Positions 46,440 through 57,429 of a stretch of 64,000 nt of DNA are shown here, in pieces. Source of the DNA: Charina bottae (Eukaryota > Chordata > Lepidosauria > Squamata > Charinaidae); NCBI GenBank assembly GCA_023362775.1, contig JALMGJ010000002.1, forward strand, positions 62,697,914 through 62,761,913, read 5' to 3'. The notes beneath the pieces were generated by a model that was given only the letters and a program-made list of their open reading frames with translations, made no database searches and was not told the origin of the DNA. Each line of letters opens with the position of its first letter. Position 1 is the stretch's first letter. The position numbers and the translations under genes are program-made.

Positions 46440-47795
46440 GCATTACAGACCTGCAAAGCTTCTGATCAGTATTCTGATTGGTGGTGAACTTCTGCTATAT
46501 AGTAGTTACATCTGAGTTATAGATTGGTTTCTTGGCTATACAGTATCTCCCCTTGCATCCCCCCCCCTTTTTTTTAATGAAACTAGTTTGCATTCCACTG
46601 AAAGAGGACTTATGGAAGTGACACTTCTATAAGATAGTGGACTGGCTCTTTATTCCTGTCTGAATGGTAAACCAGATAATGTAAGCATAGATTCAGTACC
46701 CTGGAGAAAGATAGCACCATCCAGGGCAACTGGAAGCCAGAAAAAGAACCGAATTGTGTAACATTGCCACCTGATGACCCTTAGCAATGCCACTATGCCA
46801 TATGGACCTTGTGGCCTCTGAGTACTGCCAAAGTACTGGGGAAATCAATGGAAATTTCCAAGATACTGTATATCTTCTGACAGGAGTTTTAATGGAGCAG
46901 TGTGTGCTCTCTACGATAACTGAGATATCTGTGCACTGTGATTCCTTCTGGACTACTTTCTTTTCTTTTTTAAATCAACACTTTGCAGTACTGTCTAATT
47001 TGTAGGCACTGTGGAAACCCAGGGCACAAAATAGGACAGATTATTTTTCCTGATTTCAATCCAAGATTTTATTATTTTTGTTAATTCAAGAGGAGCATGG
47101 CCTTCAGACCTAACTTGTATTATCCCATTGTTGATCCCTTTTTCATACTATCTGTATCATTCTTGATTGTAAAAGGCAACCTGTATCATTCTAAGGAGAT
47201 AAAGACGATATAGATGTATGTACTTAGTTTTGATAGATAGGGGAGGATCTATGAAGTATGAGTTCAATTATTATAAACAAAAAGAATGTAGCTTGCAGTT
47301 TTATTTCATTTATTATTTAGATTTCTTTCTAGCTACTCTTCAGCATCAGCACTTAGGGCAGCTTATTCAATCATAATAAGTCACATTTAAAAACCACAAT
47401 ATTGTGATTATTTTAAATGAAACTGAGGGAGGGGAGAGTGAAGGGAGAAGCAAAGATACAAGAGGCTGATTGTGACCATTCATGGTGGTAGCATTAGATC
47501 GGTGGCTTTTAAATACTACTGGGTGCTAGGTTGAAGTAGGAACTAATTATGCCAATGGGAAGCAGTGACAAGAGATGGAAAATTTTCAGTCTGCACCATC
47601 TTTAAGAAAAGCATTTTGGTTCTGTTTTGATGCTCGCTTGGCTTATAGAAAAAATGACGGCAGATGGAACACTAGGATGATGGTTTATGGTAGAATGCTT
47701 TAGCATCCAGGTGCTGCTCTCTATAAAAATCTAATCCATAAATTGCTACATATTTATACTACTCTCTTGTTTGTTTCTGCTGTGCTTCAGTTGCA
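46440..47795. other. Intron segment without recognised features
   Basis: Nothing recognised. Confidence 0.4.
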
Positions 47796-47800
47796 CCTTA

Positions 47801-48278
47801 GGGGCGCGGTGGCTCAGCGGGTTAAACCGCTTAGCCATAAGGTCGGCAGTTTGAATCCTCGTGGTGGGGTGAGCTCCCGTCACTAGCCCCAGCTCCAGCC
47901 CACCCAGCTGATCGAAAGCCACCGGCAAGTAGATGAATGGGGACCACTCACGTGGGCCAATTTGCTGGCGTCCTTCTCGGAGGGTCGCCCTCGGACCAAG
48001 AAGAAAGCTGGTCCCCGTGGATGGCGGCGGAGGACGGCAGAGGACGGCGGATCCCGAAAAACGACAATTTCCTGGACGTCAGCAGCCGGCTCAGAAGCAA
48101 AGGTTCCTGGGACATGTAGTCCGACCTGCGGTTGAAGAGCCGGTTCCCTCACCCCCTCCTTAATCGCGCGGGTAATATAATATGATTGTATAATTGAATT
48201 TACATGATTGTAAGCCACCTAGAGCCCTCCATTAGGGAGGGGATAGGCAGGGTATAAATAAGATAAAATAAATAAAAT
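47801..48278 (+). mobile_element. Composite tRNA-SINE with CR1/L2-type tail
   Basis: The tRNA-like head resembles Sauria SINEs (ggggcgcggtggctcagcgg, B-box-like gtttgaatcc at about 47850, then gagctcccgtcactagcccc). About 220 bp of GC-rich body follow that I do not recognise. The 3' end is tgtaagccacctagagccct, then ggcagggtataaataagata, a CR1/L2-type terminus with an A-rich microsatellite. A Sauria-like head on a LINE tail other than BovB makes this a distinct SINE or a composite insertion. Confidence 0.75.
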
Positions 48279-48334
48279 CTTGATAAACATAGAGATATCA
48301 GATCTGAGCTGCAAAAATATGAAAGACCACTATC

Positions 48335-48385
48335 CAATTTATATGGCCACCCATCTCAACAAGTGACTCTGGGCAGCGAAGTTAT
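48335..48385 (-). mobile_element. L2/CR1 3' tail trace
   Basis: tatatggccacccatctcaa with tgactctgggcag is a minus-strand L2-type terminus of about 45 nt. Confidence 0.55.
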
Positions 48386-48404
48386 CCAGATCTTTGTAGC
48401 CCAG

Positions 48405-48410
<6 letters not shown>

Positions 48411-48437
<27 letters not shown>

Positions 48438-49065
48438 ATATGACCGCCCATCTCCCCCAACGGGGAACTCTGGGTGGTTTACAATAAAACTGATTAAAAT
48501 AGAATAAAGAATATAAAAATACAATCAAATAATACAATAAATAAATTATAAAATCCAAATGGCCAGATAGTTAAATAAAAAGAAGGACATTATGAAATTA
48601 ACCACCCCCATGAGGAACTATTATTTCCTCCTTCCCATGCCAGGCGGCAGAACCAGGTCTTCATATCTTTCCTAAAGGTCGGGAGGGAGGGGATCTGCCT
48701 CAACTCTGGGGGCAAGGTGTTCCAGAGTGCTGGTGCCACCACAGAGAAGGCCTGCCTTCTATACCCCACCAGATGACACTCTCTTATTGATGGGGTTCAT
48801 AGCAGGCCCTCTCTGAATGATCGGGTGGGGCGGGTCGATGATATGGGGATAAGACGGTCCCTCAGGTATTCTGGTCCCATGCCATGTAGGGCTTTAAAGG
48901 TGATAACCAACACCTTGAATTGTACCTGGAAGCAAACCGGCACCCAATGCAGCTCGCGGAGTAAAGGTGTTATATGCGCTGATCTTGGCGCACCTAGAAC
49001 TGCTCACGCGGCTGCACTCTGAACCAGTTGTAGCTTCCGGATAGTCTTCAAGGGTAGCCCCTTAT
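48411..49065 (-). mobile_element. L2/CR1-type LINE 3' end
   Basis: (ATTT)n at about 48411-48433, then acttatatgaccgcccatct and the same 3'UTR and RT C-terminus as the 6.5-kb copy, to which it is visibly close. The 5' truncation is near 49065 (gggtagcccc then unrelated sequence). Its coding strand is broken by substitutions. Confidence 0.9.
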
Positions 49066-49069
49066 CAGA

Positions 49070-50210
49070 TCCTGATAACCCTTGTAAAGAGAAACAAATG
49101 TTTATTATAATGCCATGATTTTTCATCCATTAACCAAGTGAAAGTATTTTGCCACATACCAGGGGCCACCTTCTCGTCTTCCTGCTCCTTTTTATACTGC
49201 TACTGCTACTACTACTACACCTATATATGTACTGTGCTGAGTCTACATCTGAGATCATAGTTAGAAGATAAGGTTAGAAGGTCCTTATTGTAAAGAGAAC
49301 AATAAAAATTTGATTAAATTGTTTGAAACTCCTTTTACTTTCCCTCTTTTTTCTAAAAACAAACAAACCCCCCAAAATCTGTTCCTGAAAAGCAACACAT
49401 ATCAGCAATTCATTGTTACAAATCAGGTGTAGTTCTACAGTTCTATAATAAATTTTTTTGGGCATTGTGAAAAGTCCACAGATCTTGATGCCTTGATAAA
49501 TTGCAAATACTGGATATACAGTATAAGCAAGATGAATATATGCATTCTTGACATACAACAATTGGTCTAAAATCAAGTTAACAATTAGATCAAAATCTGG
49601 CAATAATAGGATAAAGAGCTCTATATAGGCCCTCCTCATTCTGAATTATCCAAATTGGGATTTTATAGCAACTCACTAGGAGACGTGATTGGGATATTTT
49701 TTAAGGAATTCATATTGCATTCATGATCTTAATAAATTATTGTATTTATCATTGACTAATAACAGAGAAAAATGCTGTAGAAAAATATTGTGTTACGGGT
49801 GTTATGACAATCTGCTCTCCATATCAAGCCAATCAATATCTACAAAGACCTCCTCCTGGTGGTATGTGCCATTGTGTGCCCTTTTCCAGTTAAGTAAACA
49901 AACACAACCTTGTGGAATTACTTCTCAGCTCATTATCAGCTGCACTTACATCATGCCCATTTACTTGGAAACCATCCTTTAAAGCATGAATTAAGTCTGT
50001 ATTAAAAATTAATATTGTCCCAAAATCTCTTTTCTGAGAGTAGTCTTATCTGTGAAAGATCTGTCTGGTTTTCTTTAGGACTTGTTGTTAGTGAAATTAT
50101 TGTTATTTTTTTTCTTTTACACATTTTTTTTTCCAAATCTGTAGCCTTCCAAGCTTCCTTGAGGAAAAGAAAGAAAAAAATTGGCTGATTCCCATTAAGA
50201 GCTCTTCTCT
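49070..50210. other. Intron segment without recognised features
   Basis: Nothing recognised; minus-strand 49274-49639 is open but without similarity. Confidence 0.4.
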
Positions 50211-50216
50211 TTAGCA

Positions 50217-50560
50217 GTTTGTTTGTTTGTTTGTTTGTTTGTTTAGTCATTCATTCATTCTCAAGGCTGCACAACTTCTCAATGACTCTGGGTGGCTTAC
50301 AATTAAAAAGAAAAGGAAAACAACAACAACACTAACAACAACAACAACACACAAACATATATATAAACAGCTGATCAGAAGGCTAACTCAATATCACAGA
50401 AAAACAAAAATTATAGGGGCTCCTTAGCCATCCTATTCCAAGGCCTGGGAGAAGAACCAGGATTTTAATAATTTTCAGAAAGTCATTAAATTGAGAGCAA
50501 TGCAGATTCCTGGGGAGATGTCATTGCAGATGGCAAGCGCCACCACTGAGAAGGTACATT
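50217..50560 (-). mobile_element. Degraded L2/CR1 3' end
   Basis: (GTTT)n and (ATTC)n at about 50217-50258 lead into aatgactctgggtggcttac. 3'UTR-like text and remnants of the RT C-terminus follow to about 50560 (gccaccactgagaagg). It is more diverged than the 48.4-kb copy. Confidence 0.65.
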
Positions 50561-50599
50561 TCCTTGTTTCTGAAAGCTATTTGAAGCCAGAGAGTCTGC

Positions 50600-51480
50600 A
50601 AATCAGTGGATAGAGTATATATTTTTTATAATGAAATATAGGACAAGTACATAGACACAGATACTTTTTGGACACTTCATGCAAGTTATGTACAAGAATT
50701 TCACCTACCCATTCCTCTCCTTTGAAGGAAAAAAAACCTAAAGCCATTTCTTTTCCCTAACATTGAAAGGAAATGGTCAAAGATGCAGAAGCAGAAAAAA
50801 AAATCCACTATCAGAGATTGATGTGCATTTCTAAGAGCAGCAGAAGCATTCATTGATCTCTCATTGTTATAGAATGACATGCCACAATTCTGCAAGGGGT
50901 TCTGAGGTGCTCTGATGGCATTTGTATGTTGTATTTTGTATTTGTTCCGGCATGCTCCTAGCATTTTCTCTAGTATATCTTTCTTATTGGAAAAGTCTGC
51001 ATGGTCAAGAGGATCAATTCAGCTTCAATATTGATATGCAATAATATGACAGGTTATTGCCCTTATTGTATCAGTGGATGAAAGAATGATGCCATTGTTA
51101 TAAATCAGTGATTTTTAAATGCTGTGATTGAGAATCAGCATCCTAGGGTACTTATTCAGTCCAAACATCTTTCTACTTCTGCATTTATCAGATGAATGGT
51201 ATGTACCTAAAATAGCATATGCAGCTATGAATTAAGGCATTCAGTGTCAATATGCCTTGGTATCACAGCATCACTTCAGCAGCCCAGTGATTAGGACAGC
51301 TCCCCAGGACTAAGAACATTAGAATTGGCCATAGAAACAACAGTTCTGGAACATACTAATTTCCCTTGGGAATTTCTTTAACTAAATGCCAGATTATCAA
51401 CCATCACATCTCAAATGTTATCTTGGTTCTTTTGCATTGGTGCCCTTAAATTTGCATTCTACACTACTCCATTGATGAAT
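50600..51480. other. Intron segment without recognised features
   Basis: Nothing recognised. Confidence 0.4.
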
Positions 51481-51484
51481 ATAT

Positions 51485-51591
51485 ATATACTGTGTGTGTG
51501 TGTGTGTGTGTATGTGTATATGTGTGTGTGTGTTTATGTATGTATACACACACACACACATACTGTATGTGTATGTATGTATGTGTGTGTA

Positions 51592-51649
<58 letters not shown>

Positions 51650-51690
51650 CATACATACATACACACATACACATACAGTATGTGTATATA
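51485..51690 (+). repeat. Compound TG/TA/CATA microsatellite, self-complementary
   Basis: Order: (TG)n, (TATG)n, (CA)n, (TG)n, (AT)n at about 51604-51645, (CATA)n, (CA)-rich. The left TG/TATG part is complementary to the right CATA/CA part across the (AT)n centre, so the block can fold as a cruciform. Confidence 0.93.
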
Positions 51691-51754
51691 TAAAAAATTC
51701 CCTTCTCACCCATATGGGTCGTATGTGTCTTCCTCAATCTCCTATATATTATAA

Positions 51755-52095
51755 AGGTAAGGGTTCCCCCACACAGTCGTGTCTGACTCTTGGGGCCGGT
51801 GCTCATCTCCATTTGTTAGCCGAAGAGCCAGCTTTGTCTGAAGATGCTTCCGCGGTCTTGTGGCCAGCATGACGTGCACGGAACGCTGTTACCATCCCAC
51901 CAAAGTGGTACCTATTTGGTTGTTGTGGGTTTTCCGGGCTGTGTGGCCGTGATCTGGCAGATCACGGCCACACAGCCTGGAAAACCCACAACAACCATCG
52001 GATTCCGGCCGTGAAAGCCTTCGACTATATATGGTACCTATTTATCTACTTGCATTTGCATGCTTTCGAATTGCTTGGTCGGCAAGAGCCAACAC
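51755..52095 (-). mobile_element. Sauria SINE interrupted by a Penelope-like insert
   Basis: The minus-strand SINE 3' end is at about 51755 (plus strand aaggtaagggttccccc, cacagtcgtgtctgactctt). The body runs to ccaccaaagtggtacctattt, is interrupted at 51918-52031, then resumes (atctacttgcatttgcatgc, tttcgaattgcttggtcggc). The tRNA head is absent (5' truncated near 52095). Confidence 0.9.
51918..52031. mobile_element. Short Penelope-like inverted dimer, 12-nt TSD
   Basis: 39-nt inverted arms (51918-51956 and 51958-51996; one mismatch) begin ggttgttgtgggttttccgg. A 35-nt tail, atcggattccggccgtgaaa and on to 52031, sits only on the right. Target duplication tggtacctattt at 51906-51917 and 52032-52043. 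The design matches the other three Penelope-like insertions but is truncated before the hammerhead. Confidence 0.8.
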
Positions 52096-52099
52096 ACAC

Positions 52100-52970
52100 A
52101 ACATATCCTTTGAAAAATGCAATTGCTAAACCATTCTTTATTTTAAAAAACCACATTTATTTATTTATTTTAGTTATAGATTATTCTTGGTGGCTTCTTT
52201 TTAAAGGTTTAATGGATCTGTTGAATAGAATTTACTTCTGTTTCTGATTGATTTTGATATCTGGGATGGTGGTGGTTTTATTTAATGTTTCACTGTTGCC
52301 TCTTATTCATAAATCCAAGGTCTTATTTTGTATTATTATGTATTGTCATTATTAATATAAGCCACCGTTCAGATCCATTCCATTCCTGTTACTATTTTTA
52401 GATGGAAACAGGTTCAAGAATCTAGAGTATGGAGTCTATGATCTGCTACAAAACTTTCTACACAGATTAAATTAGCAGCAGTATTTTCTGCAGTGTTATT
52501 CTACCCTCTAAAATGGCTTGTAAATACATAAAGTTGTGAACCTTTCAGCTAAATTGCCAGAGAATCACTGTTCTTGTTTGACATTTATATAGATTTCTCA
52601 TCTTCCCCATTGACTTAAGGAGTCAATTGTTTCAAGCAAGGATTTTTCTTTTATGAATCTGTTAGCTTGCTTATAGCGACATATTCTTTCACCTGTGTAC
52701 AGTATTAATTTAGCTTTGATTATCCTGGTTTACTATATGAATGGCTTCATTATTGATATTTCAAGTATACAGTCTTTCTTATGTAACCAGGTGCTCTTCC
52801 CAGACACTAAAGAAAAGACAATTCAAGGAGGCTGAAAGACCAACAGTATAGTTTTTTTTCTTTTTTTGGAGGGGTATAAAAAGAATTTAGAAATTGGAAC
52901 TGATACAGTCTAGGGAATTGGAAATACGTGTTTAGAACAGTTAGACATAAAAGAGATTTCCCCCTTACTC
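52100..52970. other. Intron segment without recognised features
   Basis: Nothing recognised. Confidence 0.4.
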
Positions 52971-53032
52971 CAATATGTTAATTACCATTTTTAGAAACAG
53001 GATTGTTCTTGACAGTTCTACCCATCACCCAC

Positions 53033-53446
53033 TATTTTATTTTATTTTATTTTATTTTATTTTATTATTTTATTTTTTTATTTTTTATTTTATTTTATTT
53101 TATTTTATTTTATTTATTTTATTTTATTTTATTTTAATTTTATTTATTATTTTATTTTATTTTATTTTATTATTTTATTTTTTATTTTATTTTTTATTAT
53201 TTTATTTTATTTTATTTTTATTTATTATTTTATTTTATTTTATTTTATTTTATTTTATTTTATTTTATTTTATTTTATTTTATTATTTTATTGTTTTGTT
53301 TTGTTTTGTTTTGTTTTGTTTTGTTTTGTTTTATTATTTATTTTATTTTATTTTATTTTATTATTTTATTATTTTGTTTTGTTTTATTTATTATTTTATT
53401 TTATTTTATTTTATTTTATTTTATTTTATTTTATTTTATTATTTAT
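53033..53446 (+). repeat. (TTTTA)n pentanucleotide array, about 410 bp
   Basis: Long TTTTA array with slips to TTTA and TTTTTA and a (TTTTG)n block at about 53290-53330. It directly abuts the 3' terminus of an L2 copy (atcaaatttcgccactgccc). Confidence 0.97.
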
Positions 53447-54640
53447 CAAATTTCGCCACTGCCCATCTCCCCCAAAATACAATAAAACAACATATAGTAC
53501 ATATAAATATAAAAATGTAAAATGGAATCAAGATGCTGTTAAAAACTCTAATTCAATTGGTACATAAGTGAGGATTACTTTAAGGCGCTAGCCATCCACA
53601 AGAATGACTACCCCCCTTCCCACCCCAAGTGAGATGGCAGAGCCAGGTCTTAAGCTTTTTATGGAAGGTCAGGAGGGTGGGGACCTGCCTCACCTCTGGG
53701 GGAAGAGTGTTACAAAGGGCGGGAGCCACAGCAGAAAAGGCCTGCTTCCTGGACCCCACCAGTCGACAGTCTCTCATGGACGGGGTCCGTAACATGCCCT
53801 CTCTGCATGACCGGGTGGGACGGGTCGATGTAATGGAGATGAGACGGTCCCTCAGGTAGCCTGGACTCATGCCATTTAAGGCTTTAAAGGTAATAACCAA
53901 CATCTTGAATTGGACCTGGAAGCAAACTGGTACCCAATGCAGCTCTCACAGCAAAGATGTTATATGTGCCGATCTTGGGGCACCTAAAATTGTCTGTGCG
54001 GCCGCATTCTGGACCAGCTGTAGCTTCCAGATACTGTTCAAGGGTAGCCCCATGTAGAGCACTTTGCAGACCAATCAAATGAGTCCTGCCTCCGTGCGGA
54101 GGGGGGCAGCATAGGAGAATCCCAAGGTCACCAGGGCGTGATCTGACCATGACAAAGGGGACAGCTGTAACTTTCCCTTCAGATCACATTGCCACTGCTT
54201 TGACAAAGAAACCAAGTCCAGTGTGAGCCTACTGTCTCGAGTCCAGTTCCAAATAAACTGGGACAGGCCCATTGCCGCCATGGTGGTCATGAACTCCCAA
54301 GCTGCCTCCAAGGCATGCCCCAGGGATGGGAGTTTGAAGTCCCCCAGAACCATAAATTTGGGAAACTCCACTGCCAACCTCAAGATGGCCTCCAGCAGCT
54401 CAGGCAGGGAGGTTGTTACACAGCAGGGAGGCTGGTACAGTAGCAACACTCCCAGCTGTTCTCGGGAGCCCAACTTGAAAAACGGTCTCACAACTAGCCA
54501 CTTGTGGAGCAGTGCCCCTGAAGGCCACTAGGGATTCCCGGATGACAACAGCCACCCTTCCTCCCATGCCCTGAGGTCTCGGCTGATGCCATACAATTAA
54601 AGATCTGGTCTCCATTCAAAATCCCACTCTTAACCTATAA
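53440..54640 (-). mobile_element. Internally deleted L2-type LINE
   Basis: Minus-strand order is the endonuclease region (about 54640-54075) joined to the RT C-terminus and 3'UTR (about 54065-53450). EN text includes GMGGRVAVVIRE, FMVLGDFKLPSLGH and LSWSDHALVTLGF. The SDH box is the C-terminal AP-endonuclease motif. RT-end text includes ITFKALNGMSPGYL and KQAFSAVAPALCNTLPPEV. The whole RT core with YADD is missing at the junction near 54065. The EN part is also frameshifted (about 54400-54490). Confidence 0.85.
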
Positions 54641-54977
54641 AGCTCTAAACCTTTTAGGACTAAGCTGCTTTACCTGCGTAGTGCTGCCTATACACTAAGT
54701 TGTAAGTCAGATCTCTGTCTCAGAATATGTCTCTGTTATCTTCAGCACAAGAAATAGAGCCTTTTTGGTACTGACCCCAAATCGAATAATTTCCTTTTGT
54801 GAGATCCCTGTCTTCTTCTGGTCTGGCATTTAGGTGAATACTAAATATCTTCATGTTTAAAGCTGCCTTGGCTTGACCTCACAATTGGTCTGGCATTTAA
54901 AGCAGCTTTACAAAGTATTCTGCATATCCATACTATGCCACTGTTATACCTTACATCTGGCTGGTCTTGTTTTTCAT

Positions 54978-55130
54978 AGAATCATAGGGTTGGAAGAGAC
55001 TTTGGAGGTCTTCTAGTTCAACCTCCAATGTATTACATTACATGAAACTACAATGATTGAAATCACTAAGTATTGGAATTGAACTCACAGGAAGTGTGCA
55101 AACATTTAAAGGTTCCAGGTGACCTTCCCT
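54978..55130 (-). mobile_element. CR1 LINE 3' end
   Basis: The plus strand reads atagaatcatagggttggaa, gagactttggaggtcttcta and gttcaacctcc, the reverse of the classic CR1 3' terminus that ends in ATTCTATGATTCTAT. Limits are approximate. Sequence at 54640-54970 may include older LINE traces (tataaagctctaaacc). Confidence 0.75.
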
Positions 55131-55139
55131 ATCTAGGCT

Positions 55140-56590
55140 GGAAGTCAGTTTTCTATACCTCATTCAAAGATAATTACCAGTTTGGAAAATCTCAGGTTGG
55201 GATCCTAATTATTGGCAGCAGATGAGCTTTCGAGATCTCTACAAACACAAAACTTCATAAGGCATTTTAGTGCCACACTGATCATTTTATATTGGATTGC
55301 AAACACACCAGGAAAATTGTGCAGCATTTCTTTGCTTATATGGTACATAATATACTTTCACTCATGTGGAACATGACTGCAGGAACATACTTGGAGTGTG
55401 TCAATAGGTTCTGGATCAGTGTGCAATTTTGAAATGTTCCATTGGCATCAGAAGGCCATCTTCAGGTTTATATGCATATACTTTTATTATTCATACATAA
55501 CAATGAGTTCACTGCATTGCAAAGTTATGCTGAAAAAGGGCTTCTTAAAGGAAAAAAAGAAAAAAACTAATTTGACTGTTCATTTTGGGAAGCATAAACC
55601 ACTAAGATCTAATTTTCTCCCATACAGTAACCTAAAGTTTTAGCTTCTATGATCATATTTTTCTACTGGGACTTATCTAACCAATGCCATGCTGACCTTA
55701 TGAAAAGAGAGTAGCATTTTTTAAAGGCAAGCTCTTTTTAGAGCAAAGTCTTTAGAGGGAAAGAAAGAATAATAATTTCAATAAAGTTTTTTCTTGACTA
55801 GTTTTTAGAGGAAGAAAAAAAAAATCCCAGAACTTTGCTTTTGTCTTCCTGTAGCTTATATCAAAAGAAAGCAAACAAACAAAAAGAAAAGAATAATCTG
55901 GTGTTTACACTATCAGTTCCGTTGCTTTGTAAATGGGTTTCTTAATGACATTGTTTCATTACTGTGGTTTTGCAAGATGTTGCATGCAGAGTCAGACAAA
56001 AAACATTTTTGCTTCCTGAAACAGAATCCAAATATAATTCTCTCCCTGCTGGGTGAATATTTCAAACAATCTTATGGTACATTCCAACGTAAGTTCTGAC
56101 TTTGTCTATATTTCATGGCACCCTCAAATGACGCACCTGAACTTGTTTTCTGGTTGGTCCAGCCTTAATAGCTTCTGTCTGAATTAATGTTTAGTTTTTA
56201 TAAAATCTGATACCATAATCTATGGTAATTGTCAAGATTCTGACCTTGAATGATATCCAAAACTATAAGAAGAAATACAATGGAGGGCTATGAGCTAGTT
56301 GAGTCTTTTGTAAACATCCCACTGGATAAATACTGATTCAGGTTCTTGACTCTGTAGACTCTAAACTGTTGCCAACAGTTTTGAATTACATGAGGAGCCA
56401 ACTACCTATAAAAGATTACATCAGGCAGCCACTGAAATATGTAGACTATTTCTCATCGTCAGAAAGTTGTTCTTTTAAAAAACAGCATTTCTCAGGTAGG
56501 GTCATGGGGGCTGTGTTAATGAATTTAGAAGCCATAATCTGGATTGAGAATGTTCTCAAAATCCTTTCTCAATTTCTAGTTGAGAAATAA
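55140..56590. other. Intron segment without recognised features
   Basis: Nothing recognised. Confidence 0.4.
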
Positions 56591-56686
56591 ATTATGTACT
56601 TGAAGTACCAATCGAAGAGAATGTTTGTAGCTCAGGGTTGAACTGTGGAGTCCTTAGTGCTCTCTGAGCCTTGTTGTTTTCTTCCA

Positions 56687-56720
56687 GACGTTTCATTGCC
56701 AGACTAGGCAACATCTTCAG
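56687..56720 (-). ncRNA. Hammerhead-like ribozyme motif, left arm
   Basis: Minus-strand CTGAAGA, stem II GTTGCC/GGCAAT with loop tagtct, GAAACGTC. The 34-nt spacing equals that at 42.5 kb. Stem I is weaker here because GTC is followed by TGG instead of TGC. Confidence 0.65.
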
Positions 56721-57324
56721 TGCGAAAAGGGAGCGGGACTTGCTCTCTGTTTCTATACCATGGCTTGTCCTGCTTGTGTTGGTGGAGGTGTTGTTCTCCC
56801 CTTAGGAGTTCCTTGATTGGGCTGTTGTTTGCTGCTTGGTTGATTGACTGAGTTGATAGTTCCTTGATTAGGGTATATTGTGCTGTTTGATTGTTCCTCT
56901 GGTGCTAATCCTGGTGTTAATCTTTGCCTATCTGGGTGATGATTGCTGGCATGGAGGTGTTCTGGTCTTCTGGCTTTTCTAACCTGGTCTTTTGGCTTTT
57001 CAAAGCAGCAATCAACAGACACATAGAAGTAAACAACATTTACATACCATTCATAAGAGACAATAGAAAAGCCAAAAGACCAGAAAACCTCCTTGCCAGC
57101 AATCAACACCCAGATAGGCAAAGATTAACACCAGGATTAGCACCAGAGGAACAATCAAACAGCACAATATACCCTAATCAAGGAACTATCAACTCAGTCA
57201 ATCAACCAAGCCGCAAACAACAGCCCAATCAAGGAACTCCTAAGGGGAGAACAACACCTCCACCAACACAAGCAGGACAAGCCATGGTATATAAACAGAG
57301 AGCAAGTCCCACTCCCTTTTCGCA

Positions 57325-57358
57325 CTGAAGATGTTGCCTAGTCTGGCAATGAAACGTC
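57325..57358 (+). ncRNA. Hammerhead-like ribozyme motif, right arm
   Basis: Plus-strand copy with identical core and stem II, just downstream of the Pro/Gln-rich coding end. This is the usual place for the ribozyme in Penelope-like terminal repeats. Confidence 0.65.
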
Positions 57359-57429
57359 TGGAAGAAAACAACAAGGCTCAGGACTCCTGAGCACCTGGAG
57401 CACCAAGGACTCCACAGTACTTGAAGTTG

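Larger units (their letters stand above)
56607..57417. mobile_element. Penelope-like long inverted dimer, 10-nt TSD
   Basis: Two inverted arms of about 360 bp (about 56643-57005 and 57060-57417) face each other. A 36-nt tail sits only on the left (56607-56642). tacttgaagt flanks it (56597-56606 and 57418-57427). Each arm encodes the same Pro/Gln-rich protein end: NQHPDRQRLTPGLAPEEQ, NSTIYPNQGTINSVNQP and NQGTPKGRTTPPPTQAGQ. The right arm is open at 56924-57328 (+) and the left at 56753-57121 (-). This looks like the C-terminal end of a Penelope-like polyprotein. RT and GIY-YIG domains are absent. Both arms hold a hammerhead-like motif. Confidence 0.85.

Noticed and set aside
51415..51872. Cys/Val/Tyr- and His/Thr-rich frames on both strands
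   Set aside because: Translation of TG/TA/CA microsatellites.
52975..53520. 181-codon Phe/Leu/Ile-rich frame resembling a membrane protein
   Set aside because: Translation of the TTTTA array. Composition, not function.
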